The notes under the pieces were generated by a model that did no database searches, was not told the DNA's origin, and saw only the letters and a program-made list of their open reading frames with translations. This document shows, piece by piece, positions 11,597-22,920 of a stretch of 64,000 bases of DNA (position 1 is the stretch's first letter; each line of letters opens with the position of its first letter). Source of the stretch: Dendrobium chrysotoxum (Eukaryota > Streptophyta > Magnoliopsida > Asparagales > Orchidaceae); NCBI GenBank assembly GCA_019925795.1, contig CM034307.1, forward strand, positions 60,264,864 to 60,328,863, given 5' to 3'. Position numbers and translations under genes: made by a program.

Positions 11597-13830
11597 TTTT
11601 TTTTACACCACATGACCAAAAAATGGCCACATAGATGAATAATACAGCTAGAGGAAAAACAATAAACTACTGGGCCAAGCATTCTGAGCGACATCAAGAA
11701 GAATTCCCAAAGTCAAATGGACTCAGACCGTCACCTAGTTGCTAGGCAAGGGGCCATCCAAGGATGGAAAGAAGGACAAGCCAAAAAACCAAGAGAAAGC
11801 ACTACCTAGGTTGCCAACCAAGCCATGGCCGTCCAAGGAGCATGCATGAGATCTGCTTCATCATTGTCTTGACCTGATTTCAACGCAGCAATTCAAACCA
11901 ATATCAAGAGTAACCATAGAACCCAAAACAAATTACTCCAATAAGAGAAGTCATTTCTTTTTGGACTTACGTTTAGAAAGCTTAACATTATTTTTGAAAA
12001 GACCAGCATCCGTAATTTGTAGAAGACTATAATCAAAGTTATCCCGAGCATCCAAATCTAACTCATTAATTTTCTCCCCTCCAGCTGAAGAATTGTCATC
12101 CTCTAACTAATCACATTGCCACACAACACTACTCTTAGCAAGGTGGGCAAACAAATCAGCATTGGAGATAACAAAGATAGGTACATCAACAAAAGACGCG
12201 TTAGATTGAATGGGAGAAGAATGCTGCTTAGAACCCACATCAATACCCTGCCCATCCGAAGCACCAACCCCCTCAGAACTTAATGAAATAGAATCGTCAG
12301 CCGACACCTCATCACCATCAGCACAAGTAGGACTAGCTATAAGATTAATGCAACAATTATTGTCATTCAAAGAATCATCAACACTTTCTACACTATTTAT
12401 GTTAGAGCAAACCAAAGCTAATGGCCCAACATCCTCCCCAACAGAAACGGGCACATTCAAGTTCAAGCAACCCACATGAACCGAAACCCCCTCCAAAGCA
12501 GCCGCTGGAGGGTCCAAACCATCCACAACAGCCGCAAGAGCCATAGGGCCATCACCCAACACCACTGCTTGCGCCTCAACATCCACCGAATCAACCAAAG
12601 CCAAAATGAAATCCAGCTTAACATCATTACCCACAGGAACAACTTCACTCCCTATCTCAGGACCAGGCCGATGCACAATAACATCGGAAACAGGCAGAAT
12701 AGAAATAATAGGCAAATCAGAAATAATAGGAATTAACACATCAACATTATTAGAAATAGGAAGGTCATTTGAACCCTCCACAATCCGCTCTTCATTAATG
12801 GGCAACGACGAAACAACAATAGCATTACTTTTATCATTCTCAACAGGAAAAATAGGATTCACGTGAGAATGCGAAACAGACAAAGGGGCAGAAGAACTAC
12901 TACACTCACCCCGAAAATGACCAAGACGCTTGCACGATTCGCAAAAAGCAAGAAATTCCTCCAACTGAACCCTTTGAACATACCTAGAATTCTCAGGTCC
13001 AAGCCAGATTTTATCCGAAAAGTTTTTTGTAATGTTCAGCTCCACTAAGACCCGCGCAATAGATGGCCTAGACCCAACAGAAGTGGAGTTGTCGACTTTG
13101 AAGGGTCGACCAAACTTAGAACCCATAGCATGGAGGATGCGAGGAGAGAATAGATGTGGTATCATATTGGGAAAGGAAACCCAGATCGAAATTACCGGAG
13201 ATTTAACACCGACATCAAGAAGCGGAGACCATTTAGTGAGTTTAATGAAGAAATTATTCACCAAATAGGATCTATGGAAAAAAACTCTACTATAATCAAG
13301 GTCATTAGAAAGCTTAATCAGAACATGCGACTAATCAAGAACAGTCACAAAAAATTTGGCATTCAGCCAAATTTAAAAAAAATTGCAAATTACATCCAGA
13401 GAAGGACGACACATAGGAAAAAAAGCCAACTATAGCAAATTGAAACGGGACTGAAAGAGCCAAAATTTCTTCCTCCAATATCCACAAGGAGGGCAAACCA
13501 CGAAAAGAACATTACCGGAGGTCAGGAAAACAACCAGAAGGTGAGGAACCAAAAAGGGCATCCACAAATGAACGCGATTTAAAGAACCCATTCAAAAAAT
13601 CGGGATCACTAACACGTCTAACCGCCATTTCGGCCGCGAACGGCCGGAGGTGGAAGAGACAAGACATGCAAATTGGAGAGAAAGGAAAAGGAGAAGGAAA
13701 GGAAACTTCCCTGGAACCTCCAGCAAGAAGCGGCACGAGATTCACAGGCGGAGAACCCCAGTAACGCGCCAAAGGAGCAGCTAGGGCAAAGCCCTAGCAA
13801 AGCGGGCGAAGCGTCGGGGGCTGAGGAAGT
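11597..13830 (-). mobile_element. L1-type LINE derivative with ORF1 but no ORF2
   Basis: The interval is bounded by an 18-bp direct repeat, TTTAAATTACCAAAATAT, at 11579-11596 and 13831-13848. A run of T at 11597-11604 corresponds to a poly(A) tail on the minus strand. The minus-strand 5' end holds a GC-rich leader and then an ORF1 remnant (DUF4283 plus zinc knuckle). The endonuclease and reverse transcriptase expected in ORF2 are absent: only about 500 bp separate the end of ORF1 from the tail. It is therefore a non-autonomous deletion derivative, mobilised with a typical LINE-style long target duplication. Confidence 0.75.
12107..13772 (-). pseudogene. LINE ORF1 (gag-like, DUF4283 and CCHC knuckle), broken
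   Basis: The longest open part (13264 to 12107) has the end of a DUF4283 domain (KLTKWSPLLD, VWVSFPNMIP-like ISIWVSFPNMIP, then a G-R-P-F-K-V-D block) and a CCHC zinc knuckle, CESCKRLGHFRGEC. A long acidic, low-complexity C-terminal region follows. Upstream, the DUF4283 N-terminus is recognisable in the same region but is cut by several in-frame stops between about 13270 and 13515. The N-terminal piece (13772 to 13512) is separate. After the stop at 12107 the frame continues to a basic KLSKRKSKKK end, so that stop may also be a mutation. Plant LINE ORF1 proteins bind the element RNA. This copy cannot make a full product. Confidence 0.7.
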
Positions 13831-13848
13831 TTTAAATTACCAAAATAT

Positions 13849-14730
13849 GCATCCCAAAAAGCCTATAAATAGGGTTCCATTATTCACATGGGAGGAGGAA
13901 GAAATGAGAGAACTAAAGATCTCCTTTGCATTTTCTAGTCATCATTTTCAGAGACAACGACCAACTACTGCTACCGATGACTATCAGCACCAATCGCTTC
14001 CGTCATCTCCAGACTTCTGACAAGATTTAACAATGTTGTTAGGTATTAGCTATCTACTTGTTGACATCAAACTTCTATAATCCTTGTAGGGAAAATCAAG
14101 CTCTACTATTGGGCGCTGACTATCCATAATGGACATTTGATTTCTATCAACTATCTCATGAAAAATAAAACATTTGTTTCAACTATAAGGAAGGGAGGAT
14201 TTTTATATCTTTCAGTATGTAGTGGATTTTTCATTTGAGTCAGACCCCGTAATTTTTCTCCTTTTTCAAAATTTCGTTTTTTTCTTTTTCATCTTACAAC
14301 TTTTATCTGTGTGCTTAGCTTTTGAATAATACTGAAACATAAAACAGACATTCAACTCACTTAAATTTTCTAGCATGTAAAATAGCTGATTGAATAAGAA
14401 TGTTGAATTCTCTTTTATAATAAATGAGCCCGCTAGTGAACCAACTCGAGCTCTAATTTCATTAATTAATCAACCTCAAGCTCAAGTTCATGCCCAAAGT
14501 GGGGACTCAAGCTTAACTCTACTCTACTCATTTATACGCAAAGTGAAAATGTAAAATCACCAAAACTAAACTTGGTTTATATTTTATAAGCCTTCGAATT
14601 TATGCGTTTTTGGAAAATAAAAACTCAAAACCTAATCAGAGAAAAAAAATTATACAAAATGAGCGTCCCTTAAAAATTAAAAAAAGAAAAGAAAAGAAAA
14701 TTCCCTGATTGCCAAATGCCGCGGCCAAAG
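13849..14730. other. intergenic, AT-rich
   Basis: No supported gene. TATAAATAGG at about 13864 looks like a TATA box and may belong to the older repeat into which the LINE inserted. The 13673-14020 open frame overlaps LINE sequence and is not supported as a gene. From about 14340 there are CTCGAGCTC-rich words resembling the GGGGTGTTCAAG repeat family seen near 30000. Confidence 0.4.
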
Positions 14731-15843
14731 CTAGCTATTCCACGCGTAAACGACAAGGGTAAAACCGTCAACGCCACGCATCTCCGCCTCCTCTGAACTC
14801 CACCAATCTATCACCGACGAGCTTGCCGCCGACGACGCCGAAGAAAACGACGATGACGAGGAGCACGTTTTTAATAAGCTCTTCTTCTTCCCTTTCCCCC
14901 TCTCAACACCACCTACTCCTCCTCCGCAGCTGCTACTCTCACTCCAATTCCCATTCCTCCTCAAAAACCCCGAAACCCAATCTCTCTCTAACCCTCCGCC
15001 GTCATCTGCGATTTCGATTGTCTTCTCACCTGAAACACCCTGCTTGTTCTCATTCTCGAAGCAGAAGACAAAGATAGCTGCGGAAGCAAGGGAAGGGTTT
15101 TCCCTAACGGGGAAGAACCATGTGTGCAGATCCCAGGAGATTAAGATTCCAGCTCCACCATCGCCCATTTCGACGCGCTGGCTTCCGCGAAACTTCCATC
15201 GGAGCCGCCGCACATGGACAATCTTCTTCCCATCCAAGGTTATCGACAATCCGCCGTCGATATCGATCCCGATCGTCCGATCCGTTCCTCCGATCCTCAC
15301 AGCCGATCGGTAAGATCCCATTCTCCTCCCGTCAATCCCTTTCAGCACCACGTGCTCCCTCCTCGATACCAGCATCGTCGGAGATCGCTGTTTCGCCTTA
15401 ATCTTCCGGTGGGCTTCCTCGGTCATATCGCCAGCAACGAGGACGATTTCCCCATCAACAGCGGCGGCGATGAAGAAACCGGAAGACGGTTCAGGGGAGC
15501 CGGCGGAGGGAAATCGGGCTCCGGTTAGATTCCATGCGATGTAGAGTGTGTGGCTTCGGTGGGCGATATTGAAGTGCAAACGGCGGGTTCCCTTTCGGTT
15601 CCAGAAGAGCCAGGGTTGAATTTTGAAGTGGAGGGGAGAATCGTTGTTGTAATCGTCGGAAGAGGAAGGGGTCAAGTGGATGGAGGCATTGAGGGAGAAG
15701 CCGAGGAGGGTCCGGGACCAGTTCAGGGACGCAAAACCGAGTTTCGTTTCGTAGATCGAAGTGGACATGCTCGGTCCAGTCACCGTCGCGGCCGGCGGGC
15801 CGTCTCCGGTGCAGCCCCTAAAGCAGGAAGATATTGGAGGCAT
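14731..15843 (-). CDS. DUF868 family protein (single exon)
   Basis: A 370-aa intronless ORF starting at the ATG at 15841-15843. It matches the plant DUF868 family in order: an N-terminal CFRGCTGD segment, NWSRTLLGFSLN, the hallmark KIQPWLFWNRKGTRRL, IAWNLTGARFPSAGSPEP, GFFIAAAVDGEIVLVAGDM, a basic KIKAKQRSPTMLVSRREHV block, LDGKKIVHVRRLRWKFRGSQ, and WDLHTWFF followed by an aliphatic FVFCFE strand. A glycine- and serine-rich C-terminal region precedes a short tryptophan-containing tail. The family is plant-specific, usually 280-370 aa and often intronless, so this copy looks intact. Its biochemical function is unknown. No transmembrane segment or signal peptide is evident. Confidence 0.9.
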   Translation of the reverse strand: MPPISSCFRGCTGDGPPAATVTGPSMSTSIYETKLGFASLNWSRTLLGFSLNASIHLTPSSSDDYNNDSPLHFKIQPWLFWNRKGTRRLHFNIAHRSHTLYIAWNLTGARFPSAGSPEPSSGFFIAAAVDGEIVLVAGDMTEEAHRKIKAKQRSPTMLVSRREHVVLKGIDGRRMGSYRSAVRIGGTDRTIGIDIDGGLSITLDGKKIVHVRRLRWKFRGSQRVEMGDGGAGILISWDLHTWFFPVRENPSLASAAIFVFCFENENKQGVSGEKTIEIADDGGGLERDWVSGFLRRNGNWSESSSCGGGVGGVERGKGKKKSLLKTCSSSSSFSSASSAASSSVIDWWSSEEAEMRGVDGFTLVVYAWNS

Positions 15844-16292
15844 GGCCTCAGGACTGCCTTGGTGTGATTCAACTGCTCCGATTCTTCTAGGGTTTCTGCG
15901 ACGCTGAGATAGACACAGAGCGCGCGCGCGCGCGAGAGAGAAAGATCCTTTTAGAGAAGAGACGAGATATGGAGCTCAGAAACAAGAGTTTTATGAAGAC
16001 AAAAGAAATTGGGAGCAAAGAAGATTATTTTGTTTGGAGCCGGACTGGAGAAGAATCAACTGTGCCAATACAATTTGTAATGTAATACTAATAAGCTTAA
16101 ATGAAAAAAATAAATACGAATACTTCAATGCAAATATATCAAGATAATTTTAAATGCTATTATTTAAAAAACAATATAAAAATCATTGAATCTGTTTTGA
16201 GATTATTGTTCATATGAGGAATATGTGTTATACTAATTTTGAAGTAAATTCATTGATTTTAAAGTCCATCATTAAATAATTTGTATTAGAAT
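15844..16292. promoter_or_regulatory. upstream region of the DUF868 gene with CG/GA microsatellite
   Basis: The 5' side of the minus-strand DUF868 gene. A (GC)n tract followed by (GA)n at about 15920-15942 lies roughly 80-100 bp from the start codon, where the 5' UTR is expected. No clear TATA box was assigned. Confidence 0.4.
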
Positions 16293-17264
16293 TGTTGCGG
16301 GCTAGACTATACGCGTCGATAGAGCTAGTATTTTTCGTCTTAACATTGTACGGATATTCACCTCACAAAAAGAAGAAAAAAAAACACCAAGATTTTTACG
16401 TGGAAAACCCTGGAAAAGAGAAAAATCACGGGGTCACGCCCAGTTGAAATGATTCCACTAGTACTCGAATTGATTACAAGTGATTGACTTGTCCTTGAAG
16501 TAAGGACAATCAGATTACAAATAATCGACTATCAGGTTGAAGTCTAGTTACAAACGAAGATCAAACAAAAGTTCGGCGTCAGTTGGTAGATGGGTGGAAA
16601 TCCGGCTTCAATCGGCAGTCGGGCGGAGCTCTGGTGTCGAGTGGCAGCCATGTGGAAGTTCGATGATGGTCGGCGGCCGGGTGAAAGTCTGGCGGCAGTC
16701 GATGGGAGTTCGTTGGTGGTGGTGCTGGAGCTCTTGCAGTCTCAAAGCTCTCTCCAATCTTTAGCCAAAAGCCCCCTTCATATAGAGAATGAGGGTCTAT
16801 TTATAGATTTTCATGAGTGGCACACCACGTAAATGTGGAGAAGATCTGGGGTAGGTTCGGAGTGCTCTATCGGATGACCAGTATTAATTCCCCCGATCAT
16901 AGAGCGATTATCAGACATTTGGATGTCTTAATGATATCAGAATTTGATGATCTTGGGCTCGTTGGATTCATCACGTCGAGCCACTCGATTCGATTATAAG
17001 CATGTCACATTTGGAAACCGTTTGGTAATCCAACTTGTGGTTTGAACCTTCCAAAAGCCCTTCGGGTCTTTGATTTGGACACATTTGAGCTTGGATTGAG
17101 TCGGATTTGGCATCATTGGGTTCGTATTTTTTGAAACGTTCAGTTCGACTGTAGGTTTGCTGAAATTGAAGTTCGGATGGTCCCCAATTTAAATTTCAAA
17201 ATTTCCAACTTGATTTTGCCTCGAGATTCGTGCTCGATCAAGATAATTTTTCGATGATATATCA
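16293..17264 (-). mobile_element. solo LTR of the Tat-type gypsy family, with TSD
   Basis: A 972-bp segment starting TGTTGCGGGCTAG and ending GATGATATATCA. It is flanked on both sides by AGAAT (16288-16292 and 17265-17269), a perfect 5-bp target duplication. It carries the ACGTGGAAAACCC block, the CACGCCCAGTTG block, a short version of the GC-rich array (about 16570-16740) and TCTATTTATAG at about 16797-16808, which is a TATA box on the minus strand. The absence of internal sequence between intact flanks shows removal of the element body by LTR-LTR recombination. Confidence 0.9.
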
Positions 17265-17269
17265 AGAAT

Positions 17270-19232
17270 ATATTGAAATAATTTTTACTCTTTAATTTTA
17301 ATATTATATTTAAAAAATATTGTAGAATAATTATACAAAATTAAAAGCCTATTGATTCATTTATTTATTTATTTTTTATATTTTAATATATATTTGATTC
17401 ATTCTTCCACTTGGCCAGACTTCTCCTATACCTTTTTAGTTGTTTGATTCCCTCCTATCAAGACAATGGCTATATCGATCATTTTCTATCACATAACTTT
17501 AGATGTTCTTATCTCTCAATGCTAATCAGTATCTGATGCCTGCAACCATATATCTCTCGGCTTCAGCATCCCTCATTGCACACCATTTGTTGTCAAACCA
17601 CTTTTTAAAGTTCGTCATCTATCACTACATCTACCACTTTTTAGTTGTTTGATCCCCTCCTACTAACTCTACTATCGACTAATGCCCATTGCCAGCCATC
17701 TGTAATTCACTCTGCCGACCGATGCTCCCACTCTTCATCAACATTGACATCGTAACTCTTCTTGAACTACCATCACAAAGGATATTCTCCACACTAGATG
17801 TTTTTACATTGCAATTGTACCTTCTTTAATTATGGAGGACAACTTTTGTAAATTTGGACTTATATAAATTTTATTGTTTCAATCTCATCATTTTTTTAAA
17901 TTAAAATATTACTTTGTAGACCCTAACAATGACTTATTCTTCAAAACATGCTAAGAGGGAACCACAATTGACTACCGGCGATGATGGTTGACCACTAAGG
18001 TTGACAAAGAGGAAGCCTGGCCAATCAATCGTGTGGACCCCACATTAGTAGTCGAGCATAAATCAATTGCCACGATAGAACAAAAACAGTCGAAAGTCCG
18101 CTCGATGGTCTAATTGGTCGAAATTAAAGAAGTTAAAAAAAAATTATCAATGACTTTCCGGAGACTTTCTTTCAAATATTTAGTTTATTTAAAAATTATG
18201 ATTTTGAATAACATTCAATCAAAGAGCAGAATTAAACTCACGATAGTGCATATTGGATAATGGATTTAAATTTGTATCCAACCGAATAAGCAATGAGATG
18301 AAATGTATCCAACCGAATAAGAAAATATGATTGAAAACTTTGAGATATTAATTGAATGATTAAATGATCCCCGAATCTTGAACGCTATAGTCAAATCGAG
18401 CGATTCGACTAGATGAATCAAAGGAGGAGTCTGAGATCATTCAATTTTGACGTCATTAATGCATTTAAATACTAAATGAATGATTTATAATCAATGAGTT
18501 TATTACAATTTTTTCAATGAAGTGTTAATAAATTTTGGCTAAATTTACCACATAACATTTAAAAATAGTAGTAATTGATTATGACTCTCCACAAGAAAGG
18601 GATGAAGATTTGAGATTTGCAAGAGCTTGGAGATCTAAAAAATTCTAGAGCTCAACCTAATTTTGAACGCCAACAATCATCGTTAGTCATCGTCATCATC
18701 TAATTATTATCACCCAACCACCATCTTGATCACCATTTTCCTACCACTACCATCTAACTACCGTCTCTTAACTTTGATTATCTGAATGATAACAACAACT
18801 ACAGCATTGCTTCTTCAACATTTTTCCTCGCAATCGTGAAAAGATAGATTTTTATTACTTACTTTATAATCCCATCTTTTCCAAACTCTACACATCCACA
18901 TGCCTTCTCCAAGTCACGCTTGACTGGACTCATTTATACCTCTAACTAAGAGAAAAATAAAACAAAATAACAATGATGATTAGCAAGCTCTAGCTAGAGT
19001 TAGAGCTTACAATGTGGGACATGAATGTAAAAATAGAGATATAATATTATAATCAAAATTTAGTCAAATTGAATTTTAAATTCATTAAATTTATCTTAAA
19101 ATGAGTGTAACACAAGAATATTAAATTAAATTTTTATTACTCTCATTTTAAGATTAATTCTGATCAATTTATTCATGGATGAATACCAAAATAAGAAGAA
19201 ATAGCATAAGCAATGTCATATGGAAAAACTAA
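17270..19232. other. gene-free region with old repeat fragments
   Basis: No gene supported. About 17437-17660 contains a diverged direct repeat of TTTTTAGTTGTTTGATCCCCTCC about 200 bp apart. About 18300-18530 is a decayed gypsy LTR fragment in the opposite orientation (it contains GTCAAATCGAGCGATTCGAC and TGACGTCATTAATGCATTTA). C-rich stretches with CATC/CACC words occur near 18660-18780. Confidence 0.45.
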
Positions 19233-19361
19233 GGTTTCATTTGAGGCTGTTTTCTTACTGTTTTTTAAAGTAATTTTGTAGCTAAAAATTTATTGAACCA
19301 GAAATTTTTGTGCTAAAAAATTACTTTAAAAAACAATAAGAAAGCTATCCCAAACGAAACC
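19233..19361. mobile_element. Tourist-like MITE
   Basis: A 129-bp fold-back element flanked by TAA (19230-19232 and 19362-19364). The ends GGTTTCATTTG and CAAACGAAACC are inverted, and complementarity continues inward (AAAGTAATTTT with AAAATTACTTT), so nearly the whole element can form a hairpin. Confidence 0.8.
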
Positions 19362-19954
19362 TAAATAACATTTTTTACTCCTTCAAGCATGTTGCTTTTT
19401 TGCCTGGATCTGTGAAGAGGGAATTAGCATCTTTTTAGTATAATAATTTTAAGTTTTATTTGAATTTATATTTCATTTGGAATAAATTTCTTACTATTTT
19501 TTAAAATAATTTTTTAGTATAATTTTTTTTTTGAATTAATAATTTTTATATTAAAAAATTATTTAAAAAAAAATAAGAAAGGTATCACTTTTATTAAGTT
19601 GACGTGTCAAATGACTTCTCATGATATTTAAATTGATAGAGAAACTGTAAGGGAAGGCATCAGTTAATAACTTAAAACGACTGATGCTTCAGACTTTACA
19701 AACTTCGAAATAATGAGACATCTGTAAGGCAATTGTTAAACTTTGTCCTGTAGTTTCACAAACTCCAAAGATCACATTGCCAGCATAAAGCATCTGCAAT
19801 ATGCTGCAAATAAAATAAATACAAATTTCAGCAAAGAATCTAAAAAAAAAATTATAAAATCTAAGAAAAACAACAAACTGCTTAACCCTCTTGCCAATCC
19901 CTTAAAAATACTGAAGACTAAAGCAAAGAATGTCAGTTTATATATGAAATAAGA

Positions 19955-20530
19955 TTTTTATAAGCTGGTGGTGGGATATGCAATGATTTATGGCGTAAAA
20001 TATTGGTCATTAAAAGAGAAGTATAAAATTAAGATTTTGCTTGGAACGACTTTTTTACTGTTTCTTGAAACATCTTTTTAGTACAAATAGTACAAAATTT
20101 TAATTTTTGTACCAACAGTTAAAAAGCCATCCCAAATAATGCCTAAGTTAAGTGTTGCAGAGATAAGAATGCTTAGGTGGATGAGTGGGTTTACACTTAG
20201 TGATAGAATGTTAAAGGAGTATATACCTAAAAAAGTTAGAGTAGCTCTAGTGTCAGATAAGATTAGAGAGAGTCACCTTAGATGATTTGGTCACATAAAG
20301 CATCAGCCTTCCAATGATCCATTTAGGAGAGTAGATGTATTAGATAGATCGATCCGACCTATGTTAAAAAAAAAGTAAAGATAAATCTAAAAAGACTTTA
20401 GAAAGTATTAGAAATAACCTTTATTTATTATATTTAAGTCAGAATTTAACTTTTAATAAAACACAATGGAGAAAAAAGATTCATGTACCTGATCCCACAA
20501 AGTGGGAAAAGATTTGATGTTGATGTTGAA
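19955..20530 (+). mobile_element. RTE-type LINE 3' fragment, interrupted by a MITE
   Basis: Conceptual translation gives the C-terminal part of a plant RTE-like reverse transcriptase: a YGVKYWSLKEK segment, then, after the MITE at 20033-20143, LSVAEIRMLRWMSGF, a DKIRESHLR segment and an FGHIKHQP-like segment. An in-frame stop replaces the usual tryptophan before FGH. The 3' end carries TTGATG repeats (about 20514-20528), as in the second copy at 43840-45640. It is 5'-truncated and non-functional. Confidence 0.7.
20033..20143. mobile_element. Tourist-like MITE inserted in the RTE LINE
   Basis: A 111-bp element starting GATTTTGCTTGG and ending CCCAAATAATGCC. TAA is duplicated at 20030-20032 and 20144-20146. 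Removing the element plus one TAA gives an uninterrupted LINE sequence that agrees with the empty homologous site near 45272-45285. This fixes both the boundaries and the TAA target site. Confidence 0.85.
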
Positions 20531-20790
20531 ATCAATTTTTTAAAAGGAGATAAAGAAACAAAAGAATTTTTAAAATATAACAAATTAAATTGGCTTGACA
20601 TGTGAAATTGTATGTTATATATAAACACAAAAAGACAAACAGAGAGAGGAGGGAGAAAAAAAGGACATCAAAATGCTCCGCAGATAAGGTAGGGGGTTAT
20701 AACTTGTATAATATACAAAGCTTAAAAAGGTTTTATTCTCTATATGTTGGTTGAATAACAACAATTATGTATAAAATCTCTCTTGTTTAG

Positions 20791-20942
20791 GTAAAATTAT
20801 TACATGCGGTTACTGGATGCCGTCTAGAGACGAATCAGGATGTGCCACCTCATCATTTATTATGTACAGCTGTGTACCGGGGTGACGTGGCACATCCTGA
20901 TTTATTTTTAGACCATCCGGTGACCGCACATAATAATTTTTC
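20791..20942. mobile_element. MULE-type MITE, copy A
   Basis: A 152-bp inverted-repeat element. Left end GTAAAATTATTACATGCGGT and right end ACCGCACATAATAATTTTTC are near-complementary, and inner arms (GGATGTGCCAC with GTGGCACATCC) also pair. The 9-bp flanks CTTGTTTAG and TTTATTTAG agree at 7 of 9 positions, consistent with an aged 9-bp Mutator-type duplication. Its relative is at 30723-30880. The open frame at 20842-21135 starts inside it and is not a gene. Confidence 0.75.
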
Positions 20943-20951
20943 TTTATTTAG

Positions 20952-21584
20952 GCCGGCAATAAAGTTCATCATTAACAAAGAACTTGCATTCAACTCGCTA
21001 ATAAACTCATATTCGAATCATTCATTCATTAAGCGAGCTTATATTCAACCATTATTTTATGTTAGTTTTCCTAACAGGCCGAAAGTAGACAAAATTTTAT
21101 TCAATAATGTTCAACTTATTATTCGCTCAAAATAAATATTTTTTTTAAATTATATATTATTAATTTAATATTTATTAATTGATCAATAGATAAGTAAAAT
21201 GATTATACTATATCAGCTATTTTTTCATTTATTTTCTTTTGTTCAAAGTTTGCTCTTGTTTAGTATGAATTCAAGCAAGTCAAATATGCGCATACAACAA
21301 ATTCTCTCACACTAGAAAAATTATTACGTACAGAATTCGAAAGTAGCTCTATGTTCGAACTCCAATTAAATGAGAACACATAGCTCTAGCGTGATCCAAA
21401 GATCCGGCCCTCTTATACATTTACTGTATAAGTTTATACACACACTGTGTACAACTTGTACGTGTACAACTTGTACGTAGTTTATGTATAAAGAGAGTTT
21501 ATGAACACTTTAGGCCAGGCCAGATCGTTGGATCACTTTAAAAAAAAAAATTCACTTATCTTCATTTAATTGAAAGTACGGATG
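20952..21584. other. gene-free region
   Basis: AT-rich sequence without a supported gene. A tandem pair of GTACAACTTGTACGT words lies at about 21449-21479. Confidence 0.4.
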
Positions 21585-21712
21585 ACACAATTCATCTTGG
21601 CCTGTTGGTTGGGAGTTTAGGCTATCAATTAAGAGGTCTTAGATTCGAATCTTTGTGTATATGTTGTGTGTATGAGTCTATCTTAATTGACCTAAATATC
21701 CCAAAAAAAAAA
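21585..21712 (+). mobile_element. tRNA-derived SINE, copy 1
   Basis: About 128 bp. It has a box-A-like region around TTGGCCTGTTGGTTGGG and a box-B-like GATTCGAATC at about 21642-21651. A shared TGTGTATGAGTCTATCTTAA body follows, and the element ends in an A-run. The flanks TACGGATG (21577-21584) and TATGGATG (21713-21720) form an 8-bp duplication with one mismatch. The structure matches a pol III-transcribed plant SINE; no protein is encoded. Confidence 0.65.
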
Positions 21713-22156
21713 TATGGATGTAGAGCTATTTCTAGACTCTATAACTAATAATTTCTCCTCACACTGGCTCATTTACACCTGCTGTTGTTTTTTTTTTTCC
21801 TTGGAAAACTTACACCTGCTGTTGTTAGACAACTCGCTGACGAGCTCCCTTTTGATTGTGTCATTTCCTTGTCATATGACATCCAATAATTTCAAGTAGC
21901 AGCAGATAGCAGCAGAAGTGGAAGAATATAAAAAAATAAAAAAAAAACTACTAAGAGAGAAAAAGATAGAAGCTGACAAAGGTGACACAATCACAATCAG
22001 GTCTCAAAAGTATCACAGGATCCTTAACGATTATTTTACAGTTTCTAGCCATCAGTTCTCTTCAGAAGAATGCAAAAAGCCACTGAAATTAAAATCAAAC
22101 AAATTAATAAAAAAGTGCTAAGCTGTGTTTGTCGATATTTGAATTTAATCATTTAA

Positions 22157-22270
22157 GTTTTGTTTGGGATAATTTTTGCTCGTTATTTTTTTTTTTGTTA
22201 TTTTTAATAAATTTTTTTATTAAAAAACATATTTTAAAAAATTATAAAAAAGTTGTCCCAAACAAAACTT
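22157..22270. mobile_element. Tourist-like MITE
   Basis: The ends GTTTTGTTTGGGA and TCCCAAACAAAAC are exact inverted repeats around an AT-rich centre. TAA flanks at 22154-22156 and 22271-22273. The exact terminal base is uncertain by about 2 bp. Confidence 0.7.
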
Positions 22271-22799
22271 TAATTAGTTAGTTTGGCTTTGCTTAGTTTG
22301 TGGAGTTAAAAATCACATTAAAAATAAATTAACTTCTAAAAATACTCAAAATAACTTTTATTATATCACTGTAGGCAGAACACATCATCATCTCCCGCAG
22401 TCGCCGCCATCGCCGCCATCGCCGGCTATCACTTGACCACTGGCGCCGTCCTAAGGCTGCCAATAATAGAGACCTCCATCTTTTTCATTATCTTGTTGGC
22501 CCCGCTAGAGATTGATCGTTGCCACAACCATACAAATTAACCTATTTGATATGAAATATAATAAAAACAAGCAATATTTAACGTTTAACACATAATTAGT
22601 CACACCACACCATTACAGAGACGTTAACAGGCAGAAAGAAAATTCAAATTAAACTAATACCACTTTGTTATGTCTCAATTTCTGCACCTTCATGTTGTTC
22701 CATCTTAGCTTGAGCTTCATGTAAGAGTATTGAGAATATTATTTGAAAAGATTCAAATAAAAATATAATAGAAGAACGATTGTACCAAGTGTCCTTAGT

Positions 22800-22920
22800 C
22801 ACCCAGCTCATCTTGGTCCGTTTGTTGGGAGTTTTGGCTACCAATCAAGAGGTCTTGGCATGAGTTTGAGTCTTGTGTATGTGATGTGTGTATGAGTTTG
22901 TCTTAATTGATCTAAAATCC
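22800..22920 (+). mobile_element. tRNA-derived SINE, copy 2
   Basis: Closely similar to copy 1 (TCATCTTGGTCCGTTTGTTGG, CAAGAGGTCTTGG, TGTGTATGAGTTTGTCTTAA). Flanks AGTGTCCTTAGT (22788-22799) and AGTATCCTTAGT (22921-22932) are a 12-bp duplication with one mismatch. The box B of this copy has degenerated, and the A-tail is short or lost. Confidence 0.65.

Noticed and set aside
12210..13435. Plus-strand open frames opposite the LINE ORF1
   Set aside because: They are short and without domains. The minus strand carries DUF4283 and the CCHC knuckle.
14823..15867. Plus-strand open frames opposite the DUF868 gene
   Set aside because: They are shadows of the minus-strand DUF868 ORF, which has clear family motifs along its full length.
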